Of a DNA stretch of 64,000 bases, positions 43,565 through 51,869 are shown one piece after another (positions within the stretch are counted from its first letter, which is position 1; every line of letters starts with the position of its first letter). Below the pieces are notes generated by a model, which was not told where the DNA came from, searched no databases, and worked only from the letters and a program-made list of their open reading frames with translations. The position numbers and the translations under genes were made by a program. The DNA lies in assembly GCA_035626815.1 (NCBI GenBank), contig DASPMY010000013.1, positions 47,316-111,315 on the forward strand, read 5' to 3'. Source of the DNA: Croceibacterium_A sp035626815. Lineage in GTDB: Bacteria; Pseudomonadota; Alphaproteobacteria; Sphingomonadales; Sphingomonadaceae.

Positions 43565-45393
43565 CAGAAGATCTCCAGTGTCGACTTCGCGCCGCCGAGC
43601 TCGCCGTCGAGGCTCTCGTTGAACAGCACGTGCATGATCGCCCAGGCGACGTCGGCGTGGCCGGTGTCGGCGCGCCGGTCGGCGACGTAGGTGAGCTGGC
43701 GCTCGCTCTTGGTCAGCTTCGGCCGGATCGACAGGAAGCTGGCGGTGATGTCCTTGTCGCCGGCGTCGTACTCGAGCCGGCCGGCGCGGATGACGTTCTT
43801 CGCCTTCAGCACCATCAGGTTCTTCAGCGGCGCCGAGTACTCGAAGCCGCGCACCGCGGCGAAGCGCTTCTGCACCAGCTGCAGCACCGCGGCGCCGACG
43901 CCGGTCTTGTCGACCGCGATGTCGACGACGAAGTACCGCTCCATCATCTCGAAGATCGCCGCGGCCTGGACCTCGAAGTCGCCGCGCAGGCGCTTCTTCT
44001 CGAGCACGCGGTACTTGCCGCCGGGCTTCCCGGGCAGCGCCATCACCACCAGCGCCGCGTCGTCGCCCTGGGCGCTTTCCTGCGGATCGTAGCCGATCGC
44101 GACCTCGCCGGCGTAAGGCCGCAGCGCGTAGGGGTTGAAGTCCTTCCAGGCGGTGAAGCTGTCGACCCGGCAGCGGTTCATCAGCGCGAACGGAAAAGCG
44201 CTTTGCGTGTCGTCGACGAACTCGCACAAGTAGAGGTTGGCGAAGACGTCGGGCGCCTTGCGCCGGCGCAGGTCCTCGATGTCGAACAGGTCGCAGCCGC
44301 CGGCGGCCGCGTCCTCGATCGTCACCCGCTGGCGCCAGATCGCGTCGCCGCACAGCACGCCCTCGCGCAGCTGGTCGGCGGTGTAGGCCTCGATCTTCGT
44401 CCAGTCGGTCTTCGGCTTGCCGTCGTTGAACCACTCGCCCGACCACTTCTTGTAGGCCTTGTGGCTGGTGGTCGACGGCGTCGAGAAGTAGGTCTCGCGG
44501 TAGATCTTCTGGCTCGCCATGCCGCTGGCGACCTCGTCGATCCGCTCGAAGTCCTGCGCCCAGAAGCACTCGTCGTAGTAGAAGTTGCCGTGCTCGCCCT
44601 GAGCGGTGCGGAAGTTGGCGCCGAGGAAGAAGATCGTCGGCCGCTCGAGCGGCTTGCCCGCCTCGTCGTCGCCGCGGTCGATCAGCAGGTGCTCGCCCTT
44701 CAGCTGCACGCCGGTGACGCGGAACACGAACTCGATGATGTAGCGGCGGAAGATCTCCGCCTGGCGGCGCGACGCCGACAGGAAGATCTGGTTGCGCCCG
44801 CTCTCGAGCGCGTCGATCAGCGCCTCGCGGGCGAAGTACCAGGTCGCGCCGATCTGCCGGCTCTTGAGGATGAAGCGGGTCCGCCGGCCGAGGTTGCGCC
44901 ACCAGACCAGCTGGTACTCGAAGCACTCCTCCTCGAACGCCGCGCGCAGCTGCGCGGCCATCTCGGCATCGATCAGGTTGGGGCGCTTGGGCTTCTTCGG
45001 CCCGGCGTTGCGGTTGGCGACGGCGGGGTTGAGGTCGGCCTCGTTGCCGCTCTCGCGGTACTTGCGGCAGCGCTCGAACCGCTCGATCTGGCGGCCGAGC
45101 AGGTCGATCTCCTTGAAGTCCTTGCCGCTCTTGTCCGCCTTGGCGACGAGCTGCTGGTAGCGCACGAGCAGCGATTCCTCGGCCGCGCGCATCGGCGTGG
45201 CCTTGTCCCACTCCTCGCGCCGCGCCCAGCTGGCGATCGTCGCGCGCGGGATCGCCCGGCCCCCTTCGGCGCGGATGCCCATGCGCTCGAGCTCGCCGGC
45301 GATCTCGGTCACGCCCCACCCGCGCCAGTACAGGCTGCGCGCCTCGCGGCGCACGTCGGCGTAGTGGGGCTGTTCGATCGGAGCTAGCAGCAC
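43564..45393 (-). CDS. P: Phage terminase, large ATPase subunit (P2 P type)
   Basis: A 609-residue terminase. The N-terminal helix-turn-helix (SLYWRGWGVTEIAGEL) is followed by an ATPase with FILKSRQIGATWYFAREAL (Walker A-like), then YYDECFW (Walker B-like) and the C-terminal nuclease acidic positions (AIGYDPQES and VDIAVDKTG). It starts with GTG 45393. It packages DNA through the portal together with the M protein encoded rightward at 47987. It is divergent from gpO, with the shared control region at 45394-45679. Confidence 0.92.
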   Translation of the reverse strand: MLLAPIEQPHYADVRREARSLYWRGWGVTEIAGELERMGIRAEGGRAIPRATIASWARREEWDKATPMRAAEESLLVRYQQLVAKADKSGKDFKEIDLLGRQIERFERCRKYRESGNEADLNPAVANRNAGPKKPKRPNLIDAEMAAQLRAAFEEECFEYQLVWWRNLGRRTRFILKSRQIGATWYFAREALIDALESGRNQIFLSASRRQAEIFRRYIIEFVFRVTGVQLKGEHLLIDRGDDEAGKPLERPTIFFLGANFRTAQGEHGNFYYDECFWAQDFERIDEVASGMASQKIYRETYFSTPSTTSHKAYKKWSGEWFNDGKPKTDWTKIEAYTADQLREGVLCGDAIWRQRVTIEDAAAGGCDLFDIEDLRRRKAPDVFANLYLCEFVDDTQSAFPFALMNRCRVDSFTAWKDFNPYALRPYAGEVAIGYDPQESAQGDDAALVVMALPGKPGGKYRVLEKKRLRGDFEVQAAAIFEMMERYFVVDIAVDKTGVGAAVLQLVQKRFAAVRGFEYSAPLKNLMVLKAKNVIRAGRLEYDAGDKDITASFLSIRPKLTKSERQLTYVADRRADTGHADVAWAIMHVLFNESLDGELGGAKSTLEIF

Positions 45394-45428
45394 GGCGAGG
45401 CCCGACCGCCGGCGAGGGCAGCCCAGAC

Positions 45429-45458
45429 GCGCTCAAGTAGCGCGAAGCGCGGTAGCGC
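45429..45458. promoter_or_regulatory. Structured hairpin element, copy 1
   Basis: GCGCT, CAAGTA, GCGC, GAA, GCGC, GGT, AGCGC in series: an outer 5-bp stem, an asymmetric internal loop CAAGTA/GGT, and an inner stem closed by GAA. Copies 2-4 (49142, 62361, 62923) keep the same loops while the inner stem sequence changes. Confidence 0.6.
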
Positions 45459-45507
45459 AGACACCATGCCCGCAGCTAGCCACGGCTCCGCCCGCGCCGC
45501 GCGCCGC

Positions 45508-45539
45508 GGCTGTTGTAACCGCCCGGCGATACAACAGCC
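45508..45539. promoter_or_regulatory. 28-bp dyad CTGTTGTA-N12-TACAACAG, copy 1 (P / O control region)
   Basis: An exact 8-bp inverted repeat with a 12-nt centre, extended here by a matching GG/CC on each side. It lies in the region between the divergent terminase and scaffold genes, the position of two late promoters in P2-like phages. Copies 2 and 3 are at 52819 and 59089. Confidence 0.7.
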
Positions 45540-45679
45540 CCGGCTTGAGCCGCGGCCCGCGTTCCTCCCTTCTCGCGCGCAGCGAAAACGCCGGGCGATC
45601 CTCCCCTCCCGGCGCGACCCTGGGCCCCGGCCGACCAGTCCCCGGCCGGGGCCGCCTTGGAAACGGAGCGGCGACGAGC

Positions 45680-46567
45680 ATGGCCAAGCGTTCGAAATTC
45701 TTCTGCATCGCCGTCGAGGGCGCGACCTGCGACGGCCGCACGCTCGATCGCAACGCCCTCCAGGAGATGGCCGACACCTACGATCCGAAGACCTACACCG
45801 CGCGGGTCAACATGGAGCACATCCGCGGCTTCAGCGCCGAGCCGCCGTTCAACGCCTACGGCGACGTGGCCGCGCTCGAGACCCGCGAGGTCGAGCTGCA
45901 GCTCGGCGGCAAGACCGAGAAGAAGCTCGGGCTGTTCGCCCAGGTCGACGCGCTCGACAACCTCGTCGCGGTCCAGGCCAAGGGCCAGAAGCTGTTCAGC
46001 TCGGTCGAGCTCAACCCCAACTTCGCCGCCACCGGCAAGGCCTACCTGCAGGGCCTCGCGGTGACCGACAGCCCGGCCTCGCTCGGCACCGAGGTGATGG
46101 AATTCGCCGCCGGCCAGGTCAGCGCCGGCAGGCCGAGCCTGTTCGCCGATCGCAAGGTCGACAAGGGCAACTTCTTCTCCGCCGCGCAGCCGATCGACGG
46201 CCTCGAGTTCGAGGACGACAAGGCGCCCACCGAGGGCAGCGCCGCCGCGATGTTCGCCGCCGCGACCGACTTCTTCAAGAAGTTCACCGGCGCCGGTGCC
46301 GAGCCCGCCAAGCCGGCGGACAAGCCGGCCGAGACCCCGCCGGCGCCCGCAGCCGCCAACGACAACCTCGCCGCGCAGATCGGCCAGGGCTTCACCCAGC
46401 TCACCGCGGCGATCGCCAAGCAGGGCGACGAGATCCGCGCCGACCTGACCCAGCTGCGCAGCGACCACGATGCGCTCAAGGCCTCCGTCGAAGGCACCGA
46501 GAAATCGGCCCCGAAACGCCCTCCGGCGACCGGCGACGCCGCCAACTACGCCCGCACCGACTGCTGA
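45680..46567 (+). CDS. O: Capsid scaffolding protein with protease (P2 O type)
   Basis: A 295-residue gpO-type protein. The ATG at 45680 gives AKRSKFFCIAVEGATCDGR, typical of the family; the frame is open upstream without coding character. The protease-like N-terminal region has YTARVNMEHIRGFSAEPPF and VELNPNFAATGKAYLQGL. The C-terminal third is a Pro/Ala-rich linker and a coiled coil (scaffold). It cleaves itself and the capsid proteins during head maturation. First gene of the rightward head operon O-N-M-L. Confidence 0.9.
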   Translation: MAKRSKFFCIAVEGATCDGRTLDRNALQEMADTYDPKTYTARVNMEHIRGFSAEPPFNAYGDVAALETREVELQLGGKTEKKLGLFAQVDALDNLVAVQAKGQKLFSSVELNPNFAATGKAYLQGLAVTDSPASLGTEVMEFAAGQVSAGRPSLFADRKVDKGNFFSAAQPIDGLEFEDDKAPTEGSAAAMFAAATDFFKKFTGAGAEPAKPADKPAETPPAPAAANDNLAAQIGQGFTQLTAAIAKQGDEIRADLTQLRSDHDALKASVEGTEKSAPKRPPATGDAANYARTDC

Positions 46568-46574
46568 CGCCGCC

Positions 46575-46739
46575 ATGAGACTGAGCCCGTTCGACCCCGC
46601 CGCGTACCTCGAGACCGAGGAAGACCGCGCCTTCTACCTGCAGGTGGCGAGAGCCGACGACGATCGCGGGCACGCCGCAGGCGCGCGCGATGACGTCGAG
46701 CGCTCACGCCGACTGCATCCGTCAGCCGCAACCGCCTGA
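46575..46739 (+). CDS. Short ORF with antitoxin-like N-terminus
   Basis: A 54-codon ORF between the scaffold and capsid genes. RLSPFDPAAYLETEEDRAFY (residues 2-21) resembles the first helices of HI1420-type addiction module antidotes, which continue with a helix-turn-helix; here the frame ends soon after the matching start. It is therefore a truncated relic or a chance resemblance. P2 has no gene at this position. No toxin partner is seen. Confidence 0.4.
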   Translation: MRLSPFDPAAYLETEEDRAFYLQVARADDDRGHAAGARDDVERSRRLHPSAATA

Positions 46740-46789
46740 TCCGACCACCGCCCCCGCCCGCCAGTAACCGCCTTCGACAGGATCGACCG

Positions 46790-47920
46790 ATGAACAACAA
46801 GACCCGCATCCTCTTCACCGGCTACGTGTCGCAGATCGCGCTGCTCAACAGCGTGCCCGACGCGACCGTGAAGTTCGCCGTCGACCCCGCGATCGAGCAG
46901 AAGCTCGAGGAGCGGATGAAGGAATCGTCCGAGTTCCTCTCGGCGATCAACCTCACCCCGGTCACCCAGCAGAAGGGCCAGACGCTCGGCATCGAGGCCA
47001 CGCGCACGATCGCCGGCCGCGTCAACACCGGCGCCGGCAACAAGCGCAACCCGACCGACCCGAGCGACAACGCGGAGCGCAACAGCTACGAGTGCAAGCA
47101 GACCAATTTCGACTGGGCGCGCAGCTACGCCAAGCTCGACGCCTGGCGCCATCGCCCCGACTTCGAGACCAAGCTGCGCGACGCGATCCTCAAACAGCAG
47201 GGCCGCGACCGGATCATGATCGGGTGGCACGGCGTGGCAGCCGCGGCCGCCACCGACCGCGACGCCAACCCGATGCTCGAGGACGTCAACGAAGGCTGGC
47301 TGTTCAAGATCCGCGATCGCGCGCCCGAGATGGTGCTCGACGACGGCAACCTGACGGTCGAGACCGACGGCACGAACAACGCCGCGCTCAAGGCGATCTA
47401 CGTCAAGGCCGGCGTCGAGCTGTTCGACGAGAACGCGGCGCACGACGCCGTGGGCGGCTCGGCCCACGCGGTCGCCGACTACGCCTCGCTCGACGCTCTG
47501 GTCCTCGACGCCAAGCGGCTGCTGCCCGAATGGCACCGCGGCGACACCGACCTCGTCGTCATCGTCGGGCACGACCTGGTCGACGACAAGTACTTCAACA
47601 TCGCCCAGGCGACCGGCGCGACCGCGACCGAGGTCGAGGCCACCGACCGCATCCTGCGCTCGCAGAAGACGCTCGGCGGCCTGCCGGCGGTGCGCGTGCC
47701 GTTCTTCCCGGGCGACGCGATCCTGATCACCCGGCTCGATAACCTGAGCATCTACTGGCAGGAGGAAACCCGCCGCCGGATGCTCCGCGACGAGCCCGAC
47801 TACGACCGCATCGCCAACTACGAGAGCGTCAACGAGGACTACGTCGTCGAGGACTACGAGCTCGCCGTCCTGGTCGAGAACATCGTCATCGGCGGCGCCG
47901 GCGCCCGCCCGGCCCCGTAA
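46790..47920 (+). CDS. N: Major capsid protein (P2 N type)
   Basis: A 376-residue gpN-type capsid protein. Recognisable segments are the N-terminal RILFTGYVSQIALLNSVPD, SEFLSAINLTPVTQQKGQTL, FDWARSYAKLDAWRHRPDF, the GWHGVAAAAATDRDANPML loop, and RRRMLRDEPDYDRIANYESV near the C-terminus. It has the HK97 fold by family and would be trimmed by gpO. It is second of the O-N-M set apart from the small ORF before it. Confidence 0.92.
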   Translation: MNNKTRILFTGYVSQIALLNSVPDATVKFAVDPAIEQKLEERMKESSEFLSAINLTPVTQQKGQTLGIEATRTIAGRVNTGAGNKRNPTDPSDNAERNSYECKQTNFDWARSYAKLDAWRHRPDFETKLRDAILKQQGRDRIMIGWHGVAAAAATDRDANPMLEDVNEGWLFKIRDRAPEMVLDDGNLTVETDGTNNAALKAIYVKAGVELFDENAAHDAVGGSAHAVADYASLDALVLDAKRLLPEWHRGDTDLVVIVGHDLVDDKYFNIAQATGATATEVEATDRILRSQKTLGGLPAVRVPFFPGDAILITRLDNLSIYWQEETRRRMLRDEPDYDRIANYESVNEDYVVEDYELAVLVENIVIGGAGARPAP

Positions 47921-47986
47921 GCACGCTGAATTGAGCCAGGCCGGCGGCTTCCGCGAGCCGCCGGCCAACCCGGAGACCCGAGCGGC

Positions 47987-48790
47987 ATGACCAGCCTCGC
48001 ATTGCGCCACCGCGCCAGGATGATGGCCCGCAAGAACGCCGAGTCCGGCGCGCGCTCGATCGGCCACACGACCGTCAGGCTCGGCCAGGTGCTGGCCGGC
48101 TCCGTCGACGCGCGCGCCGCCACCGAGTACGAGCTGCAGCGCGCCGCGCTCGGCGAGGACCTGCGCGCGCTGTCCGAGATCCAGTCGATCGAGAAGAAGA
48201 TCGAGCGCAAGGCCGTCCTGCTGCCCAAGTACGACGACTGGTGCGCCGGCGTGCTCGGCGTCGCGGCCGCCGCCAGGGCTGAAGGCAAGCGGCTCGAGAC
48301 CGACGACGTGCTGGTCCAGACGATGATCTGGGCGATCGACTGCGCCGACGCCGAGCGCGCCGTGCCGCGCGCCATCGCGGTGATCGAGCACCGCATGGAC
48401 CTGCCGGCCCGGTTCGACCGCACCCCCGGCTGCCTGATCGCCGAGGAGTTCGCCGAGACGGCGATGCAGGCGCTGCGCCTCGATCAACCGGCCGAGCCGC
48501 ACCTGCAGCCGCTGCTGGCGATCGAGGAGCTCACCGCCGAGGAGGACATGCCCGACCAGGTCCGCGCGAAGCTGCAGAAGGCGCTCGGCCTCGTCCTGTT
48601 GCGGTGCATGGAAGCGCGCAGCGACGAGGAGCACGCCCAGGGGCCCGCCGGCGGCAAGGCCGCGATCCTCTCGGCCGCGCTCGACCGCTTCAGGCGCGCG
48701 CTGCAGCTCGACGACAAGTCGGGCGTGAAGAAGATCATCGAGATCCGCACCCGCGAGCTCGACGCGCTTCGCGCCGCCCCGGCCGACTGA
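47987..48790 (+). CDS. M: Phage terminase small (endonuclease-type) subunit (P2 M type)
   Basis: A 267-residue gpM homologue. The N-terminal SLALRHRARMMARKNAESG is basic, and the middle has LPKYDDWCAGVLGVAA and DVLVQTMIWAIDCAD, conserved in the family. The C-terminus is helical. It would recognise cos and, with P, cut and package the genome. The start follows a CCCGGAGACC ribosome binding region. Confidence 0.88.
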   Translation: MTSLALRHRARMMARKNAESGARSIGHTTVRLGQVLAGSVDARAATEYELQRAALGEDLRALSEIQSIEKKIERKAVLLPKYDDWCAGVLGVAAAARAEGKRLETDDVLVQTMIWAIDCADAERAVPRAIAVIEHRMDLPARFDRTPGCLIAEEFAETAMQALRLDQPAEPHLQPLLAIEELTAEEDMPDQVRAKLQKALGLVLLRCMEARSDEEHAQGPAGGKAAILSAALDRFRRALQLDDKSGVKKIIEIRTRELDALRAAPAD

Positions 48791-48804
48791 CGAAGGAGAC
48801 GACG

Positions 48805-48972
48805 ATGAGAGACCTGCTGTTCGCCGCCCTGATGTTCCTGCCGCTGGTCGCCGGCCTCGCCGTCGCCGCGGCGATCGCCTGGTTCGCCTGGCCGCGGCTG
48901 TTCGACGAACGCCGGCCGGCGCCGGCGACGCCGCGCTCGATCTTCGAGACGCGCCGCGCCGGGCTCGCCTGA
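48805..48972 (+). CDS. Small single-span membrane protein in head operon
   Basis: A 55-residue protein with an N-terminal membrane span (LLFAALMFLPLVAGLAVAAA, residues about 4-23) and a basic, Pro-rich C-terminal tail ending RSIFETRRAGLA. It starts 14 nt after the terminase subunit with GAAGGAGAC. P2 has no counterpart here. It could be an envelope-modifying or pinholin-like protein; no family is recognised. Confidence 0.6.
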   Translation: MRDLLFAALMFLPLVAGLAVAAAIAWFAWPRLFDERRPAPATPRSIFETRRAGLA

Positions 48973-49141
48973 GCGGCGCCTGACGATTTCCGGCCGGGCC
49001 CGCCCGGCCGCACCAGCTCGCCCCGCGGCGCTCGGGGGGCGGAAGACGATCGCCGGAGCGGGCCAGCCCCGCCCACCGCGCCGCATCGGCCTTCCCCACC
49101 CCCCGTTAGCCCGGGGCGGGAATCGCACCCACCGGGCCCCC

Positions 49142-49169
49142 GCGCTCAAGTAGCCGAAGGCAATAGCGC
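49142..49169. promoter_or_regulatory. Structured hairpin element, copy 2 (12 nt before gpL)
   Basis: GCGCT, CAAGTA, GCC, GAA, GGC, AAT, AGCGC: same outer stem and GAA loop as copy 1, with a GCC/GGC inner stem instead of GCGC/GCGC. The gpL ATG lies 12 nt after it. Confidence 0.6.
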
Positions 49170-49181
49170 AGAAAGAAGACC

Positions 49182-49661
49182 ATGAACGGCTTCGTCGCCC
49201 AGCCTCCGACCAACCCGCCGGCGCCCGATCCGCTCGACCAGGTGGCCGGCGACGCTTTCTGGCCGGCCCTGTCGATCGCCGAGTTCCGCGATGCGATGGC
49301 CATCGCCAAGAGCGTCGCCGACACCCGCGTCCGCGACGCGCTGCGCGGCGGCATGGCGCACGTCCGCCGCGAGCTGCGCGCGTGGAAGGCCGGCCACGTC
49401 GCCGCCGGCGCCGCCACGCTCGGCGACGTCGACGACGAGGAGATCGACGGCGAGGGCGCGGCCGAGCTGCTGTACCGGCGTGCGGTGTTCTGCGTCGCCG
49501 CCGCCGACATCGCCGAGACGCATGGCGAGGTCAGCGCGACGATCGACGGCCGCGACCGCATCGCCGAGGAGCGGGTCGCCGCCGGCGAGCTGCGGCGCAA
49601 CGCGACCCACGCGATCCGCGACATCCTCGGCGTCACCCGCACCAGCGTGGAGCTGATCTGA
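49182..49661 (+). CDS. L: Head completion protein (P2 L type)
   Basis: A 159-residue gpL-type protein, with DAFWPALSIAEFRDAMAIAK, then VADTRVRDALRGGMAHVRRE and LLYRRAVFCVAAADIAETH, ending ILGVTRTSVELI. It seals the head after packaging. Structured hairpin copy 2 stands right before its start. Its stop overlaps the gpX start (TGATG). Confidence 0.88.
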   Translation: MNGFVAQPPTNPPAPDPLDQVAGDAFWPALSIAEFRDAMAIAKSVADTRVRDALRGGMAHVRRELRAWKAGHVAAGAATLGDVDDEEIDGEGAAELLYRRAVFCVAAADIAETHGEVSATIDGRDRIAEERVAAGELRRNATHAIRDILGVTRTSVELI

Positions 49662-49876
49662 TGCGCGCCACCGCGATCGACGGCGACACGCTCGACCTGG
49701 TGTGCTGGCGCGAGCTCGGCACGACCGAGGCCGGGATCGTCGAGCAGGCGCTCGAGCTCAACCCGGGCCTCGCCGACGCCGGGGTGACGATCGCCGCCGG
49801 CACCGCCCTTATCCTGCCCGACGCGCCGGCGCCCGCCGCCACGCCGGAGCGCGAACTCGTCCAGCTGTGGGATTGA
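49661..49876 (+). CDS. X: Tail protein X
   Basis: A 71-residue LysM-like gpX protein. ATAIDGDTLDLVCWRELGTT and IVEQALELNPGLADAG are conserved, followed by a Pro/Ala-rich stretch and LVQLWD. It is required for tail assembly in P2. Overlaps gpL by one base and is followed 1 nt later by the next gene. Confidence 0.88.
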   Translation: MRATAIDGDTLDLVCWRELGTTEAGIVEQALELNPGLADAGVTIAAGTALILPDAPAPAATPERELVQLWD

Positions 49877-49877
49877 C

Positions 49878-50276
49878 ATGAACCTGCCTTCCGAATTCTT
49901 TGCCGGCATCACCGCGCTCTCGCTTCTCGGCCTGGTCGGCGGCGCGGTGAAGTACGCCTGGGCCCAGCTCAACGCCCGCTTCGAACGCCGCGCCGCCGAG
50001 CTCGACGCGCGCGAAACCGCGTTCGAGGAAGCCCGCGACAGCCGCATCAGCATGCTCGAGCAGCAGGTCGCCGGGCTGACCGCGCAGCTGCAGGAGCTGG
50101 TCGACAAGGTCGGCCGCCAGCGCACCGCGATCCACCTGCTGGTGGCCAAAATCGCCCGCGACGATCCCGGCGCGCCCGAGCTCAAGCTGGTCGAGCAGCT
50201 GCTCGGCGAGGAATTCCCCGGCTTCCTCCGCCCGCCGACCCGGCCGGCGCTGGCCAGCGAGGCGGAGCCGGGCTGA
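49878..50276 (+). CDS. Membrane-anchored coiled-coil protein (lysis or tail-associated)
   Basis: A 132-residue protein. A short N-terminal hydrophobic segment (GITALSLLGLVGGAVKYAWA, residues about 9-28) is followed by a long coiled coil (ARFERRAAELDARETAFEEA onward) and an acidic/Pro tail. Length and layout resemble DUF2730-type phage proteins. It sits where P2 has its holin Y, so a lysis role is possible, although only one membrane segment is present. Its stop overlaps the next ATG. Confidence 0.6.
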   Translation: MNLPSEFFAGITALSLLGLVGGAVKYAWAQLNARFERRAAELDARETAFEEARDSRISMLEQQVAGLTAQLQELVDKVGRQRTAIHLLVAKIARDDPGAPELKLVEQLLGEEFPGFLRPPTRPALASEAEPG

Positions 50277-50728
50277 TGCAGCTTTCGCCCCACTTCACCC
50301 TGGCCGAGCTCATCCGCAGCGACACCGCCACCCGCAAGGGCATCCGCAACGTGCCGACGCGCGCCCAGGTGGCGGCGCTGACCGCGCTGTGCGAGCACGT
50401 GCTCGAGCCGGTCCGGGCCCACTTCGGCCGCCCGGTGCGGGTCACCAGCGGCTTCCGCGCGCCGGCGGTGTGCGTCGCGATCGGCGGCTCGACCTCGTCG
50501 CAGCATACCAGGGGCGAGGCGGCCGATTTCGAGATCCCGGGCGTGCCGAACCTCGACGTCGCCCGGTGGATTCGCGACACCCTGACGTTCGACCAGCTGA
50601 TCCTCGAGTTCTACACCCGCGGCCAGCCCAACTCGGGCTGGGTCCACTGCTCGTATCGCGTCGACCGCGCGCGCCACGACGTGCTGACGTTCGCCGGCCG
50701 TCGCTACCTGAAGGGGCTGGTCGCGTGA
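50276..50728 (+). CDS. Endolysin, M15-type D-Ala-D-Ala peptidase
   Basis: A 150-residue M15-family zinc peptidase. Catalytic residues are visible: His77 in SSQHTRGEAADFE with Asp84, and His123 in GWVHCSYR; Glu in DQLILEF likely polarises water. It lacks a signal, so it needs a holin or pinholin to reach the wall. It occupies the place of P2 gene K. Its stop overlaps the Rz-like gene by GTGA. Confidence 0.9.
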   Translation: MQLSPHFTLAELIRSDTATRKGIRNVPTRAQVAALTALCEHVLEPVRAHFGRPVRVTSGFRAPAVCVAIGGSTSSQHTRGEAADFEIPGVPNLDVARWIRDTLTFDQLILEFYTRGQPNSGWVHCSYRVDRARHDVLTFAGRRYLKGLVA

Positions 50729-51369
50729 GCTGGCGGGCCCGCCTCGGCGCGATCGCGGCGCGGATCGGCCTGTCGGGCGCGGCCATCGCCGTGCTCGCCG
50801 CGTTGCTCGCGGTGCAGACCGTGCGGCTCGAGGGCGTCAGGCTGTGGCCGGTCTCGATCGCCGGATGGAAGCCCCGCGCGCGCGCCGCGGAGGCGCAGCT
50901 GCGCCAGGTGCCCGACGCCCAGGCCGAAGCTCGCCGCCGGGCCGAGCTCGCCAGGGCCGAGACCGAGCAGGCCTACCGCGAGATCGCCCACCGGACCGAC
51001 CAGGAGACCGACGATGCGCTTCCCCCCGCCATGGCTGCTGCTGAGCGCCATATTGCTGACAACCGGGTGCGCTGCCCGTCAGCTGGAGATCCAACCGGCC
51101 GAGCCGATCCCGCCGCCGGCGATCGAGGCGCCGGAGACGGTGACCCGGCCGGTGCGCCGGCCGAGCTGGATGCAGCCGGCGGTGCTGTGGCTGATCGCGA
51201 CGCCCGGGTTGCCGTTGCTCCCGAAGACGTGAGGATCTGCACCGAGAACACCGTCCGCCTCGAGGGCGCCCGCGCGTGGGGCCTCGCGCTCGAGGAATCG
51301 AGCGCCGCTCGGCAGGCTCAGGGTGACCGGGGCGCCGCGCCCTCGAGCAGCGACGCGCCAGGGCGCTAG
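50725..51369 (+). CDS. Rz-like i-spanin (large, extended)
   Basis: A 214-residue protein starting with GTG in the endolysin stop. It has an N-terminal membrane span (LSGAAIAVLAALLAVQTVRL, residues about 16-35), a coiled coil rich in Ala/Arg/Glu, and a long C-terminal part with Gly/Ala/Asp-rich and VRICTENTVRLEGARAWGLA segments. The middle reads across a second gene (Rz1-like, 51014-51232) in another frame, and that overlap explains the Gly/Asp/Ala-rich composition. It is longer than typical Rz. Confidence 0.72.
   Translation: MSWRARLGAIAARIGLSGAAIAVLAALLAVQTVRLEGVRLWPVSIAGWKPRARAAEAQLRQVPDAQAEARRRAELARAETEQAYREIAHRTDQETDDALPPAMAAAERHIADNRVRCPSAGDPTGRADPAAGDRGAGDGDPAGAPAELDAAGGAVADRDARVAVAPEDVRICTENTVRLEGARAWGLALEESSAARQAQGDRGAAPSSSDAPGR
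51014..51232 (+). CDS. Rz1-like o-spanin nested inside the Rz-like gene
   Basis: A 72-residue lipoprotein in a different frame fully inside the Rz-like gene. Signal FPPPWLLLSAILLTTGC ends in the lipobox LTTGC, followed by a Pro-rich mature part (PAEPIPPPAIEAPE) as in Rz1. The ATG has an AGGAGACCGACG ribosome binding site. Together they would fuse inner and outer membranes at lysis. Nested Rz/Rz1 architecture is known in lambda. Confidence 0.78.
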   Translation: MRFPPPWLLLSAILLTTGCAARQLEIQPAEPIPPPAIEAPETVTRPVRRPSWMQPAVLWLIATPGLPLLPKT

Positions 51370-51374
51370 GACCC

Positions 51375-51869
51375 ATGCGCAAGCACGATTCCTTCCGCGC
51401 CGCGCTGGTCGCCGCGTTCCCCGAGCTCGGGCGCAACCCCCAGTCGCTCGCGGTGTGGATCGAGAAGGGCCGCATCGCCGCCCGCGGCGGGCCCGCCGGC
51501 GCCGGGCGCATCACCGGATTCGAGTGGCGCTACACGCTCACCGCCGCGCTGCAGGATTTCGACGGCGACACCAACCGGCTCGCCGCCGTCGTCCTCGAAT
51601 GGATTCGGCTCCACCAGCCCGAAACCCTGCTCAATCACGGCCGCGGCGACGAATCGTTCAGCTTCGAGGTCGACGTGCTCGACGAGACCAAGGTCGACAT
51701 CGTGCTGACGATCGACCTCGACGAAGCGGTCGACGTCGCCGCCGACGGCACCGCGACCTATCGCGCCGAGCCGGCGGTCGAGGAGGGCTACGCGGACGTC
51801 CCCGCCGGGACCGCGCTCGAGCGCATCCTCGTCAGCGGCGAGGCGCTGTTCGGCGCGCCCGAGCCATGA
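51375..51869 (+). CDS. R: Tail completion protein (P2 R type)
   Basis: A 164-residue gpR-type protein with SFRAALVAAFPELGRNPQSL at the N-terminus, EWRYTLTAALQDFDGD, LAAVVLEWIRLHQPETLLNH and the acidic C-terminal half. It starts 5 nt after the spanin stop, and its stop overlaps the S gene by ATGA. It is thought to terminate the tail tube. Confidence 0.85.
   Translation: MRKHDSFRAALVAAFPELGRNPQSLAVWIEKGRIAARGGPAGAGRITGFEWRYTLTAALQDFDGDTNRLAAVVLEWIRLHQPETLLNHGRGDESFSFEVDVLDETKVDIVLTIDLDEAVDVAADGTATYRAEPAVEEGYADVPAGTALERILVSGEALFGAPEP

Noticed and set aside
45466..46578. Long rightward frame beginning at an ATG just after hairpin copy 1
   Set aside because: It runs out of frame across gpO and its product is Arg-rich low complexity; the gpO frame carries the family motifs.
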